From Macrostomum hystrix (taxonomy: Eukaryota > Platyhelminthes > Macrostomidae): DNA of 64,000 nucleotides. The stretch lies in assembly GCA_950097015.1 (NCBI GenBank), contig CATNEN010000033.1, positions 3,580,001-3,644,000 of the forward strand, written 5' to 3'. This document shows positions 21,565 through 30,270 of this stretch, one piece after another. Every line of letters begins with the position of its first letter. The first letter of the stretch is position 1. Position numbers and translations under genes: made by a program. The notes under the pieces were generated by a model. The model was not told where the DNA came from. It saw nothing but the letters and a program-made list of their open reading frames with translations, and did not search any database.

Positions 21565-22524
21565 TTAGCGCTTAAGGACAGCCATTCGATGCTGGTCCAT
21601 CGTTACACCCGCAGCTTGTGCCAGGTGTCTGTCCGCGACCTCACGCTGTATGGCAGGTGTCTGCACTCTCTGCTTCACTGCTGCCTTCAGAGCGGATCCT
21701 GCTCGTTCAGCCGGATTGATGAATGGCGAATATGGCGGCAGGAACCAGAAGTCGTGTCCATCTGACATTGTGGGGGCATTGAGGTGAGCCCGAGCTCCGT
21801 CAAAGAGGATCACGAAATCGCCTCCCACCAGCTGGTCAACTTCGGACAGAAATGCGCAGAATTGTTCATTGCGGACGCCTCCCTCCACCAGAGCAAAGTG
21901 AACCAGGCCAATCTCCTGAGAAATCGCCACGCAAATGCTGAGAGATTTCTTCCGCGTTGTCCATTTACAATGGCAACCGCCCGTTCACCCCGTGCAGCTC
22001 GGCCTTGAGTGCGACAAGTGAGGTCCACAAGTTCACTCCAACTCGTCCATGTACAGCAGATGCTTCTGGCTCCCGTCCTCCAACAGCCACTCAACGTGCA
22101 TCCTTCGAGCCTCCTTCGTGACCTCTTCATTTCAATTCTGCGGCACCTGCCTGACCAGCTTGAGGGTGATTAGGCGGCCATCAAGTGCGCGGCTTCTGGT
22201 CGTGAGGTCCACATTTGGAGCATTTGAAAACTCTAGGATGAGATGGCTCTTCATCTGCTGCAGAGTCACTGTCCGATTGCCACCAATGTATGCGCAAATG
22301 CTGTCAAGCATGGCGTCGGTCAACGACTTGCGCTTGTCACCTCCTCGAGGCAGAGGTTCAGTACGACCAGTGGCTGCGAACGTTCCTACGATGTTTCTTA
22401 CTGTTTTTCTAGCGATGCCCATCAGCCGACCCAGATGCTGCCAGTCATCCCCATTCTCAAATGCTTGAATCAACCGATGGCGATCCTGTGTGGAAACTTT
22501 TCTGTATGGACCTCTCTTGGCCAT
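21565..22524 (-). pseudogene. IS630/Tc1-like transposase 1, degraded
   Basis: The N-terminus (22524-22132) starts MAKRGPYRKVSTQDRHRLIQ, a homeodomain-like helix-turn-helix, with GIARKTVRNIVGTF and a TLQQM segment typical of IS630/Tc1 relatives. The middle is frameshifted and has stops, with a YMDE-type first catalytic motif near 22050. The C-terminal part (21930-21565) has VILFDGARAHLNAP (second Asp) and FLPPYSPFINPAERA (catalytic Glu), a DDE triad in place of mariner DDD. TTGATCGCAGTTT subrepeats to its right (22557-22712) are likely parts of its terminal repeat. Confidence 0.8.
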
Positions 22525-22823
22525 GTCGAAACTCTTCCTTTGGCACTGACATACAGACCTGGGCCATATTGATCGCAGTTTAGGCCAACTTGGTCGCAGC
22601 TAGACAACTTTGTCTATGAAGAAACCTTATTTATGCTGAGCAAAACTTGGGAGAGAGATTTTCGTCTCTACGCTTTTCATGTGGGCCAAATTGATCGCAG
22701 TTTTGGCCAACTACTTCTGCATTCAGGAACTACTTCAGGAATAGATCGCAAAAAGGTATTTAATATTAATAGTAAATATCAATTGTCTTGTCAAATAGTA
22801 ATGTAAATTATCATATATCAATA

Positions 22824-23048
22824 TCAATTGTTGATGACGACGCTACAGTTGTTGAAGTTGAAGTTCGCAGTAGATCCACGGCTTACTGTCTCCCGAACCA
22901 TTTTAGCGTCAACAATGGCTGAACATGATTCCAGTTGAACGTCATATGTGCGCATATACTGTCGCACTCCCACTGTGCTGCGATGACCGGTGCGCTCCAT
23001 GATGAGTTGTTCATCTACTCCAGCGTTGAAAACAGACGTGTGGCGCAT
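22824..23048 (-). pseudogene. YR C-terminal fragment, ZMYM/DUF3504 type
   Basis: Only about 75 residues remain: FNAGVDEQLIMERTGHRSTV then GVRQYMRTYD, with the second His and nucleophile Tyr of a tyrosine recombinase. The wording is closer to ZMYM/QRICH1-type DUF3504 domains than to subfamilies A or B here. It ends with a FNFNNCSVVINN motif like the C-terminal NC motif of subfamily A. Nothing recognisable lies upstream. Confidence 0.8.
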
Positions 23049-23084
23049 GTCGCCTTCAGGCTGTGATTATAGCATTTTGCGGTC

Positions 23085-23640
23085 TAGATGGGACAGCGGG
23101 CTTTTAAATTGGACACAGAGTTGTCTGCTGCTCCAAGCCGCGACTGCTGCCTATGGCCTACTCTAAAAGACACACACGGGCTTTTAAATTAGACAGCGGG
23201 CACACATTTAGACACTAAGGCGTAGGTTATAGTCATGTATTTCAGTACAATTCGTTGATACGCTCGGAATAAAATGAAGTAAATTTTTCGTGCATTCTCA
23301 AGAAGTTCACGCCAACAGAAACGTCTTTACAAATCATGAAGCAACCTAACACAACGATTATTTAGAGTTTTGTTTACAGTCATCCACTCATCCTGATATG
23401 TTCACATTGGCCAGGCACTGAGGGATGAGGAGGCCAGGCACCAGGCACTTAGCGCAGGGTGTGCTGATACCACCTCACACATTTCTGCTGGGTGATGCTA
23501 TCGATGGCTTCAACACCGCACCGCTGCAGCACCATGAGTCTCCAGTCCTTGGCGGTGAAGTCAACAGGTACCATGGCGAACTCTTGCTGCACGCCTGGCT
23601 GGCTCATCTGGCGTTTTAAAAGTGCTGTGTGCTAGCTCCA
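23085..23640. other. Short direct repeats, then no recognised gene
   Basis: GCGGGCTTTTAAATT occurs near 23097 and again as ACGGGCTTTTAAATTAGACA near 23178, with related GGGCACACATTTAGACAC beyond. These could be terminal subrepeats of the following IS630-like element, but no matching right end was found. From 23220 to 23600 nothing is recognised. Confidence 0.35.
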
Positions 23641-24322
23641 CCGGGTTAAGAAATGGTAAATACGGAGGAAAAACTCGAATGCTAATGCGACCCTAGTACC
23701 CCTGCGGAATTTGCAGGCCTTGGTGAAACCGGGCACCGTCAAGCAGAATCACACTGGAGTGACCATCCTGCAGCTGAGCAACAATCCTTGGGCAGATGCG
23801 TTGCACGAACATTTGTACGCGCTCGAGGTTCACATTTCCGATCTCCAGGCTGTAATCCACCAGGCCAGTTGATGGCGACGTAGCCAGAATGAGGTTGACA
23901 GATGTGCTCTTCTGGGTGTGAACGTTCATTCGAACTCGTGTTCCACGAACACTTCTGCCGAAGCCGCGTCGAGTCCAGACTCCGTAGCCGGATTCATCGA
24001 GGTGCACCAGGTCGACGAATGGTGGTAGGTTTACCAACCATTGAGCGAAATCCTGCCTCTTTGCTTTGTTCTCTTCTGTGTTTCGTGCCTCGGGAACGTC
24101 ACCTTCCCTCGAAGGACAGATCATGGTGAAAAGATGTCCATCCAATGATCGTGATATTGTTGAAAGGTCGACACTCTCCAGGGTACCATGAAACCCAGCC
24201 AGCAGGGCAGTGCGCAGCTGCTGCAACGTGAGAAACGGGTTGTCCTCCACCGCAGCTAGCAGAAAGTCATTCATAAGGCTCGGTGAGCTTTCGATTCTTG
24301 GTTCCACCCCTGGGCAGTGCAT
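23600..24322 (-). pseudogene. IS630-like transposase 2, one internal stop
   Basis: From 24322 the reading shows LMNDFLLAAVEDNPFLTLQQ, then VHLDESGYGVWTRRGFGRS (first catalytic Asp) and SSVILLDGARFHQG (second Asp). An in-frame stop occurs near 23693; beyond it the same frame continues with PPYLPFLNPVELAHSTFK, which supplies the catalytic Glu. The N-terminal DNA-binding part is cut short near 24330, and P-element-like sequence begins by 24404. It is related to but distinct from the copy at 21.5-22.5 kb. Confidence 0.75.
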
Positions 24323-24403
24323 GGCGTCTCCCTTCCAAATGAAAGGCGTGGCAGATGTTGTACACGGAGGTTCGCTTGATGTCCAGCATTCGAGAAATTT
24401 CGC

Positions 24404-26083
24404 TCACTGGCTCACCTCTTTGCCAGGCTTGAATAAGCTTTTTTCTCGAGTTATTTTAGCGTACGCAGGATTCTCCATTCTGAGTCTCTTGATTACGAAC
24501 AGTAAAATGGTGTCAACATGTTTGCGCAGCCATGTTTGAAGTGCATCAGCAGAGGGCTTCGTGAGTCCCGTGAACATTTGTGGAAGCTGCTTCTCTCTGA
24601 AAAAAGCGCCAGACTCGTCTTTCGTCAGTAGTGCCGTTCGGCAGGTGCTGCATACCAGGACGCCACTTTTAAGAATCAAGTAACCTGCTATGTACTCGAC
24701 AATTTCAATCGTAACATCTCCCAGATCAATTTCTGCCATCTCGTCAGTCTCTGGTGCCTCAGCATGAGAATCACGAATCGCTCATGCCGTTGTAGACGGT
24801 GCAGCACCCATCGTCCATCGCCACAAGAGCCGGTGTGTTGCTGGCAACCAGTGTAGGACGAACAGCAGCAACACCGCCATCATCTTCGCAGTTTGTATTT
24901 GATGAGCCTGAATAAGCTAAGCCGCTCGATGCAACAGATCGCAAGGCACCGACAAAGGCAGACAATTCAGGCCTATTATTGAATCAATTTCGACCTCGCA
25001 TAATGCAGAACAAATTCTGAAAGCAGTTGAAAGGAATAGTGCATATTTACTCTTAATTGGCCAGTTTCAAAGAAGACGCCGAGTCGTCTTACCTCAACAT
25101 GGTCCTGGGTAAAGCGCCGAAGATAAACAAACTAAAATCCGTCCGTAGAAATGAGATGCTTTGAAAGGCTGGCCAAGGAGGCAATTGAAACGGACCACAC
25201 GGTCTGGAATTTTATTCTTAATTTGACTGGTCCCCCAGAAATCGGATGAAAGCACCAGCTGCTAATGAATTCGCGCACCTGATCGAGCATCTCGATTTGC
25301 TCATCCGCAGTATCTCAGAAGATTGGCCGGTAGAATCCTTTTGCCATTGCATCCGTAGAATTGAGCAGATCGAATGAGTCGTTCAGTTTCTCAACAAAGT
25401 CAGCCGCCTGCAAACTCTCTTCACTCATCTTGCCATGATGGACTAGCGTTCTGATTCCGGCTGCAACGGAATGGCTGAAAATCTGAGCAGCAAGACTCAC
25501 CTTCATTTTTTCCTAACCTCAAGGTGAAATGCAGTTCACCTAATTTCTTGGCTAGTCTAAGCTCTCTTCCGCATTCATCGTGGTAGAACTTCACCAGATG
25601 CTCCCATTTAGCCAGCTCGCCCTTATCAAACTCTATAGTGTTATTTTAATGAGCTTTTCTGGCATTCTTTAAACAGTGAGGCAAGTCTATCACGATGAAC
25701 ACAGGATCCTTAGTGACGGGATGAGAAATGAACGGCTTGGATGGTGTAACCAGCTTTGACAGAAACGCCCATTGTGTGGTCTCTTGATCAGCCACAAGAG
25801 CTGCTACACGAATTCCAGCTTTATGGCTGGCCACCAGACACTCTTGGATGGCATCATTGAAGCCCTGCTGACCAAGAGTTGAGCGCACTGGGTAGTAGGC
25901 TATCGGTTGCTTCCAATTTGTTGCGACTCCGCGCAAAACAGCCACGACAGCCTCGTCCACTGGTTTATGTTCACCTGTGACTTTGGAGCTGACAAGTCCA
26001 CTGACAACGTATTGGTGCTGATCACAGCGGATGGATCGAGCGAGGCTCATGCCGTCAAAGCATAGGATGGCGATCCTTTCCAT
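24404..26083 (-). pseudogene. P-element/THAP9-like transposase remnant
   Basis: Starting at 26083: IAILCFDGMSLARSIRCDQH, then GVATNWKQPIAYYP, VAALVADQETTQWAF and FIVIDLPHCLKNARKAH, the order seen in P-element and THAP9 transposases (RNase H-like core). After frame breaks come KVSLAAQIFSHSVAAGIRTL and FDLLNSTDAMAKGFYRPIF (25506-25315), and finally VEYIAGYLILKSGVLVCSTC (from 24739), a typical C-terminal segment. The N-terminal THAP zinc finger is missing: the sequence breaks at 26083 into a GC-rich hairpin. Several frameshifts and stops make it inactive. Confidence 0.8.
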
Positions 26084-26089
26084 CTGTTT

Positions 26090-26185
26090 TCGCTAGGCCC
26101 CCACAGCCCCGCAAGGGGGCAAGCACCCCCTTGATCCCGCCATGTGGGGGCTCCACACATGCCCCCCCAGCTAACCACCCCTGAC
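26090..26185. repeat. GC-rich hairpin cluster truncating the P-like gene
   Basis: The stretch contains GGCCCCCACAGCCCCGCAAGG, GGGGGCAAGCACCCCC and CATGTGGGGGCTCCACACATG, all short GC hairpins. It resembles the GC hairpins that follow GTCTATGG at 13978, 16983 and 28040, so it may be the end of a YR-type element inserted into the P-like transposase. Confidence 0.45.
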
Positions 26186-26299
26186 CCCTGACCAAATCGT
26201 TTATTCCACAAAAATTCGCTAAAATCGCAAAAAATAAATTTGTTGTTGGCCCGTTTAAAGTTAGGGATACATATCATATTCCTCACTCATATAGTTTTA

Positions 26300-26880
26300 T
26301 ATAGATAAAAAACCTCGGTATTGACGTCGGACACAGTAACACGAGACTGTTGTATGATACTAACCGCAGAAGCCTCGGTGGCGTCTCCACTCAAAATAGC
26401 ACTTTGGATCTTCTGTCTTGTTGTTGATGGCGCTATGTATTTCTCCAGAGCCTTGGTAGTAGCGTGACCGGTGATCCGAGCAATGTCTCCGCGTTCGACA
26501 CCAGCCTCGTGGAGTTAAGTAGCACATGCTTTTCGCAGGCTCTGATTTGAGAAACGAGCAGTGCTGTTTGGCCGAACTTCAGACACTGCGGCCGTGTCAT
26601 GCTTCTTATTTCTTACCTCAAGGATGAAAAGCTTCAGCAAATAGTTCAAATCGGACCTAGTAAATTCGTCCATAGATTTTAATACCATCAGAGAGGAGCC
26701 GCCATTCTTTGCACAGTCTGCTTTTTCATTTGAGCCACTCTTTAAACGTCGATATCATCCACGAACTCTTCTTGACTGTATTTGGTGGTACTGTTGCTCT
26801 TCGGCGCATCGGCTTCTGCATCCGACAAGATTTGATGTCGAGCACCAGACTGTCCAGGCATATTTCTTGGCTTATTTGTC
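26300..26880 (-). pseudogene. YR copy B4: degraded recombinase
   Basis: The reverse strand near 26570-26400 reads TARFSNQSLRKACAT, a TAA stop, then LHEAGVERGDIARITGH and ATTKALEKYIAPSTTRQ. This matches copies B2 and B3 closely, again with QxxR in place of HxxR and with the nucleophile Tyr kept. An upstream piece (about 26700-26600) has a weakly recognisable LMVLKSMDEFTRSDLNYLLK segment joined directly to the C-terminal half, so most of the catalytic domain is deleted. It is inactive. CCATAGAC at 26996-27003 lies on its 5' side. Confidence 0.75.
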
Positions 26881-27044
26881 GATAAAATCAGCACGTCTCT
26901 CGGTTGTATAAGTGTCCCGGCTTGCTGTGTTGCTGCAAAAATAACTTTACTTCGTCGTACAGTAATTTCTTTCTAGATTAGCTTTCAGCTTTGTGCCATA
27001 GACAAAAAACTTAATTTATACTTTTCATTTTTAATACATCGGGA

Positions 27045-27664
27045 ATCGGGAATCGGCGAATCGGGCTTCGGCGAATCGGGAGTAAACCGTATCCCCCGTA
27101 ATTGTAACGGGCAAACTAGCAAAAAGTAAAGGGAAACTAAAGTACTAAAGAACTAGAAAAAATGGTTTACTCCCGATTCGCCGAATCCCGATTCGCCGAT
27201 TCCCGATTCGCCGATTCCCGATTCGCCGAATCCTGATTCAATACATCTTACTTTATCATAAATTAAAATTAAACCACATAACCATTGCCCTCTTTGAGTG
27301 TTGGTCAAACATTGGAACTCTATTTTTAATGTATTGAAATTAATTAAAAAACTAACTTAAATGAAATGCACTTTCTTCATTCATTAACTTGTAAAATTGC
27401 TTCTAAACTTTATTAACTTTCTGGAACGTAGATTGAGTGAGAAAAGAAGAACATCACACGTACTTCGGAAAAAGCAAAACTTGCTGGACATCCTTGTAGA
27501 GCCGAAAGTAAAAGTGTAATGAGTTACGGTAGCTCAGCAAAAAATGTTCTTAGCAATTTTTTCGCAAAAAGGGAATTCGGCGAATCGGGAATCGGCGAAT
27601 CAGGAATTCGGCGAATCGGGAATTTCGGCGAATCGGGAATTTCGGTGAATCGGGAGTAAACCGG
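27045..27664. repeat. Element with CGATTCGCC subterminal repeats
   Basis: Three clusters of the unit (GGCGAATCGGGAAT or its complement) occur at about 27045-27093, 27165-27239 (inverted) and 27570-27664. The second and third both end with GGTTTACTCCCGATTCGCCG or its complement and could be the inverted ends of a 500-bp element. The first and second also form a palindrome. The interior is AT-rich and has no gene. Confidence 0.6.
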
Positions 27665-28039
27665 GGGATACATCGGCTTAGCCTTAGTCAATAAACGAGA
27701 CACCTCGAGCCTTTGCCCGCTAGACAACAAAATAAGTGGGAAATATTATGCATTTATTATTAACAGTAATATAGGCTGCGGGCCACAAGGGAAACAACAG
27801 GTCAATGGCAAAAACGAATGCAAACGAAAAACAAAATTTATCGAGTCTCAAAAAAGTTAGAGATTGATAGACAGCCTTAAGCCTTCTTTCTCCAAAACAA
27901 TTAATACCCCTCGTTTTTGGGCAGAAATGTGAGGCCGAGGGCACCGTTAGGTCACACATTGGGTCCATCCTTCTTGTCAAAGCCCCATGAGTCACGCTGC
28001 TTTCTCACTCATGGGGCTTCTCTTTAACTTTTTATGAAA

Positions 28040-28090
28040 GTCTATGGTTACATTTGGGGCCCCCACACCCCCAGCGGGGCGGGCGATTTG
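28040..28090. repeat. GTCTATGG end followed by a GC hairpin
   Basis: GTCTATGGTTACATTTGGGG leads into CCCCCACACCCCCAGCGGGG. This is the third copy of the arrangement at 13978 and 16983. It directly abuts the truncated recombinase piece B5. Confidence 0.6.
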
Positions 28091-28344
28091 CTCATCTCAT
28101 CATCTCCTTGAGCACCATCAGTCCAGATTGCTCGCCAGACGCCCACTGTCTTTTTTTCGTTGTGCCATTCCATGAACGTGACGACCATCCAAGTAGCTTT
28201 CTTCTTAGTAGCTTCTGGCACACAGCCATCGACAACAGCCATGAGCTCTTCCTCCGACGTAAAATCGAAGCGAGGGCAGTTATAGATAGACGACATAAGC
28301 AACCGTTTTGTCACTTCTGTCACATTAAAAAGTGGCAGCCACAT
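28091..28344 (-). pseudogene. YR copy B5: N-terminal fragment
   Basis: About 80 residues survive: SEEELMAVVDGCVPEATKKK, then TWMVVTFMEWHNEKKTVGVW, which aligns with the N-terminal region of copies B1-B3 (a SxxE leader, TKKK, then a W..V..F..W helix). The sequence ends at the GC hairpin next to GTCTATGG at 28040, so the catalytic domain is absent. It may be a second piece of the same decayed element as B4. Confidence 0.65.
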
Positions 28345-28437
28345 TGTCGCTAAACACTTGCAGAGCCAAACAGACTTTCACTTTTTCAAGTTAGATAGGA
28401 AAGATGCTCCGCTTGTAATATAGGGTAACACTTTGTG

Positions 28438-29621
28438 CGCTCACTGTGAGTGAGCAGTTAGGCCTATAGCCCAGTAATTTAACAGATCTACGAGTACAGT
28501 AAACATCTGTAAGTTTTCCCACAAACATTTGGTCACGAAAAATTGCTCCAGAGGCGCATTATTGAGCATAGAATTGTACGTTTGCTTTTCTGCCAAGCTT
28601 TACCATACTCCGCTGCCTTAGACAATCTTTTGCTTGAAAAAATGACGGAGCATAGACTCTGAGACGGTGTGTGGTCAAATACCAGTTTATTTTTAAAAAA
28701 TAGCATAAAGCAAATATGTAACCCTAAGAAGGATAAAAAACGTACAGTCAGTATAACATTATGGTTTTCATGAACTTTTATTTATGCCTCAAATGATACC
28801 AATCATTTTCAATGCACTCACGGAGCCGACCAACGAAGCCATCGACGGCATTGCGGACTGCATCCATCCCGTTCTGCCGAATCCAATCAAAAGCTCAAAC
28901 AATGGCTGCGTTCAGATGATGTAAATTCAAAAAGCCTCCCTGGGCGTAGACCAGCTCACGAGCAAAGCCACAAAGAAAGTAGTCGACCGGATTCAAATCA
29001 GGTGACCTTGCTGGCCAAGGTGTGATAAAACACTTGCTAATCACTCTATCGGCACCGAAAGCGTCACTAAGAAACTGGCGCTTCCCCCTCCAACTCTCTC
29101 ATCACATCAAAATCGCGCTCTTCTGTCCTGCCACTGCGAGGTCTGCCACTGTTTCCTTTATGTGACAACTGTAAGTTCTTTCTTTCAGAAACTTTTGCAC
29201 CAGTTGATGAACATTCTTCGTTTAAAGAGGAATGGCAGCAGCGTTTCGTTGAGCATTTCGCCAAGTGTTCGCGAAGCAGATGTGACGCTCCCTCCATTTC
29301 GGTAATAGCAGTGGATGATTCGAAGACGAGTTTCTTCTTCAAACTTGCAGGCCATTGACGGTTTTCGAACTATGCAGCAGCTATGGTCCATGGGAAATTT
29401 TAACATTATAGCAGTCTCAGAGTCTAGGCATGCTCTGCCATTTTTCTTACGCAAAAGGTTTTCTATGGCCGCCGTCTATGGAAAAGCTTAGCAGAGAAGC
29501 TAGCGTACACTTCTATGCTCAATAATGCGCCTCTGGAGCAATTTTTCGTGACCAAATGTTTACTGTAGACCTTTTAAATTACAGAGCTATAGGCTAACTG
29601 CTCATTCACAGTGAGCGCACT
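28438..29621 (-). mobile_element. Tc1/mariner-like remnant with about 110-bp inverted ends
   Basis: The left end (28438-28575) and right end (29508-29621) are inverted copies: GTGAGTGAGCAGTTAGGCC against GGCTAACTGCTCATTCACAG, and GCTCCAGAGGCGCATTATTG against CAATAATGCGCCTCTGGAGC. Inside, the reverse strand gives an N-terminal helix-turn-helix piece (FEEETRLRIIHCYYRNGGSV near 29330) and a C-terminal piece near 29030-28790 (WPARSPDLNPVDYFLCGFAR, then FVGRLRECIEND). The middle of the transposase is missing, so it is an internally deleted, non-autonomous copy. Confidence 0.7.
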
Positions 29622-29712
29622 GATTTCCTCCCTCAACTGGCACGATGTGGCAAATTAAGGAGTCACCTGTGATTATACGCTTCTCAGGCAGCCACTCAAT
29701 CAGCTGTACCAC

Positions 29713-29967
29713 TTAGCGATCCCCGAAGATCGTGCCCATCCGCTTCTTCATCGATGGCACCGTCTTGGCCTTCAGCAGAGTGGGTTCATCAGGGCGCTTC
29801 CACTGTATGCTCTGGGCTTTGGTCTCCGGCTCGTAGAGGGAAATCATGGACTCGTCCCTTGTTACGATGGCATCAAGAAACTCCTCTTTGCGGTACTCAT
29901 GATGTGCAGCAGCTGTTGGCAAGCCCTGTTGCGCTGCATCTCTGCAGTCAGGAGTTTTGGCACCCAT
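29713..29967 (-). pseudogene. Mariner transposase fragment
   Basis: The reverse strand reads FLDAIVTRDESMISLYEPET followed by SIQWKRPDEPTLLKAKTVPS, matching the first catalytic region of mariner transposases (T.DE....Y.PE, then W....P). Only this part of the enzyme is present and no terminal repeats were found. Confidence 0.7.
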
Positions 29968-30034
29968 CTAATCGCATGAGTTGCTGTTTTCGCTCATTGC
30001 TCGACAGAGTATCTGGTATCTGACGATACCAGAG

Positions 30035-30270
30035 TATCCGACGCATTGCTTTCACTCTGTCTGCGTCCACTTTAATTCCAATTTGAGAAAGTATGTTGCC
30101 GAGAAATTTTATCTCCTTCAGTCCGACTTTCAGTTTTTTTAGGATTTAAGCGAAAATTCTTCGCACAGCAGCTTCATCGTGTTCTGTAGCAGTCTTGCCC
30201 CAGAAAATAAAGTCGTCAATAAAATTGTTGCAGTTACTGATCCTGTCTGAGATCTCCTCTCGAACCCGGA
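30035..30270 (-). pseudogene. LTR-retrotransposon reverse transcriptase fragment
   Basis: The reverse strand reads NNFIDDFIFWGKTATEHDEA, a form of the YxDD polymerase motif, then after an in-frame stop ILKKLKVGLKEIKFLGNILS and QIGIKVDADRVKAM. This order (catalytic DD, EH, then FLG) is typical of Ty3-type reverse transcriptases. Neither protease, RNase H nor integrase is recognisable nearby. Confidence 0.75.

Larger units (their letters stand above)
17328..22759 (-). mobile_element. IS630/Tc1-type inverted-repeat pair enclosing two YR genes
   Basis: The left end has ATACCTTTTTGCGATC (17328-17343), then GGCCAAAACTGCGATAAATT (from about 17350). The right end has the complements AATTGATCGCAGTTTTGGCC (about 22689-22708) and GATCGCAAAAAGGTAT (22744-22759). 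A second, inner pair of the same subrepeat lies near 19418-19456 and 22557-22600. Between the outer ends are YR copies A3 and A4 and an IS630-like transposase pseudogene. This may be one large element colonised by YR elements, or two related insertions; the exact ends are uncertain. Confidence 0.5.

Noticed and set aside
6062-29481. Bacterial or viral contamination carrying phage-type integrases
   Set aside because: The recombinases are DUF3504/Crypton-like, one contains a spliceosomal-type intron, and they are interleaved with animal-type mariner, P-like and LTR sequences.
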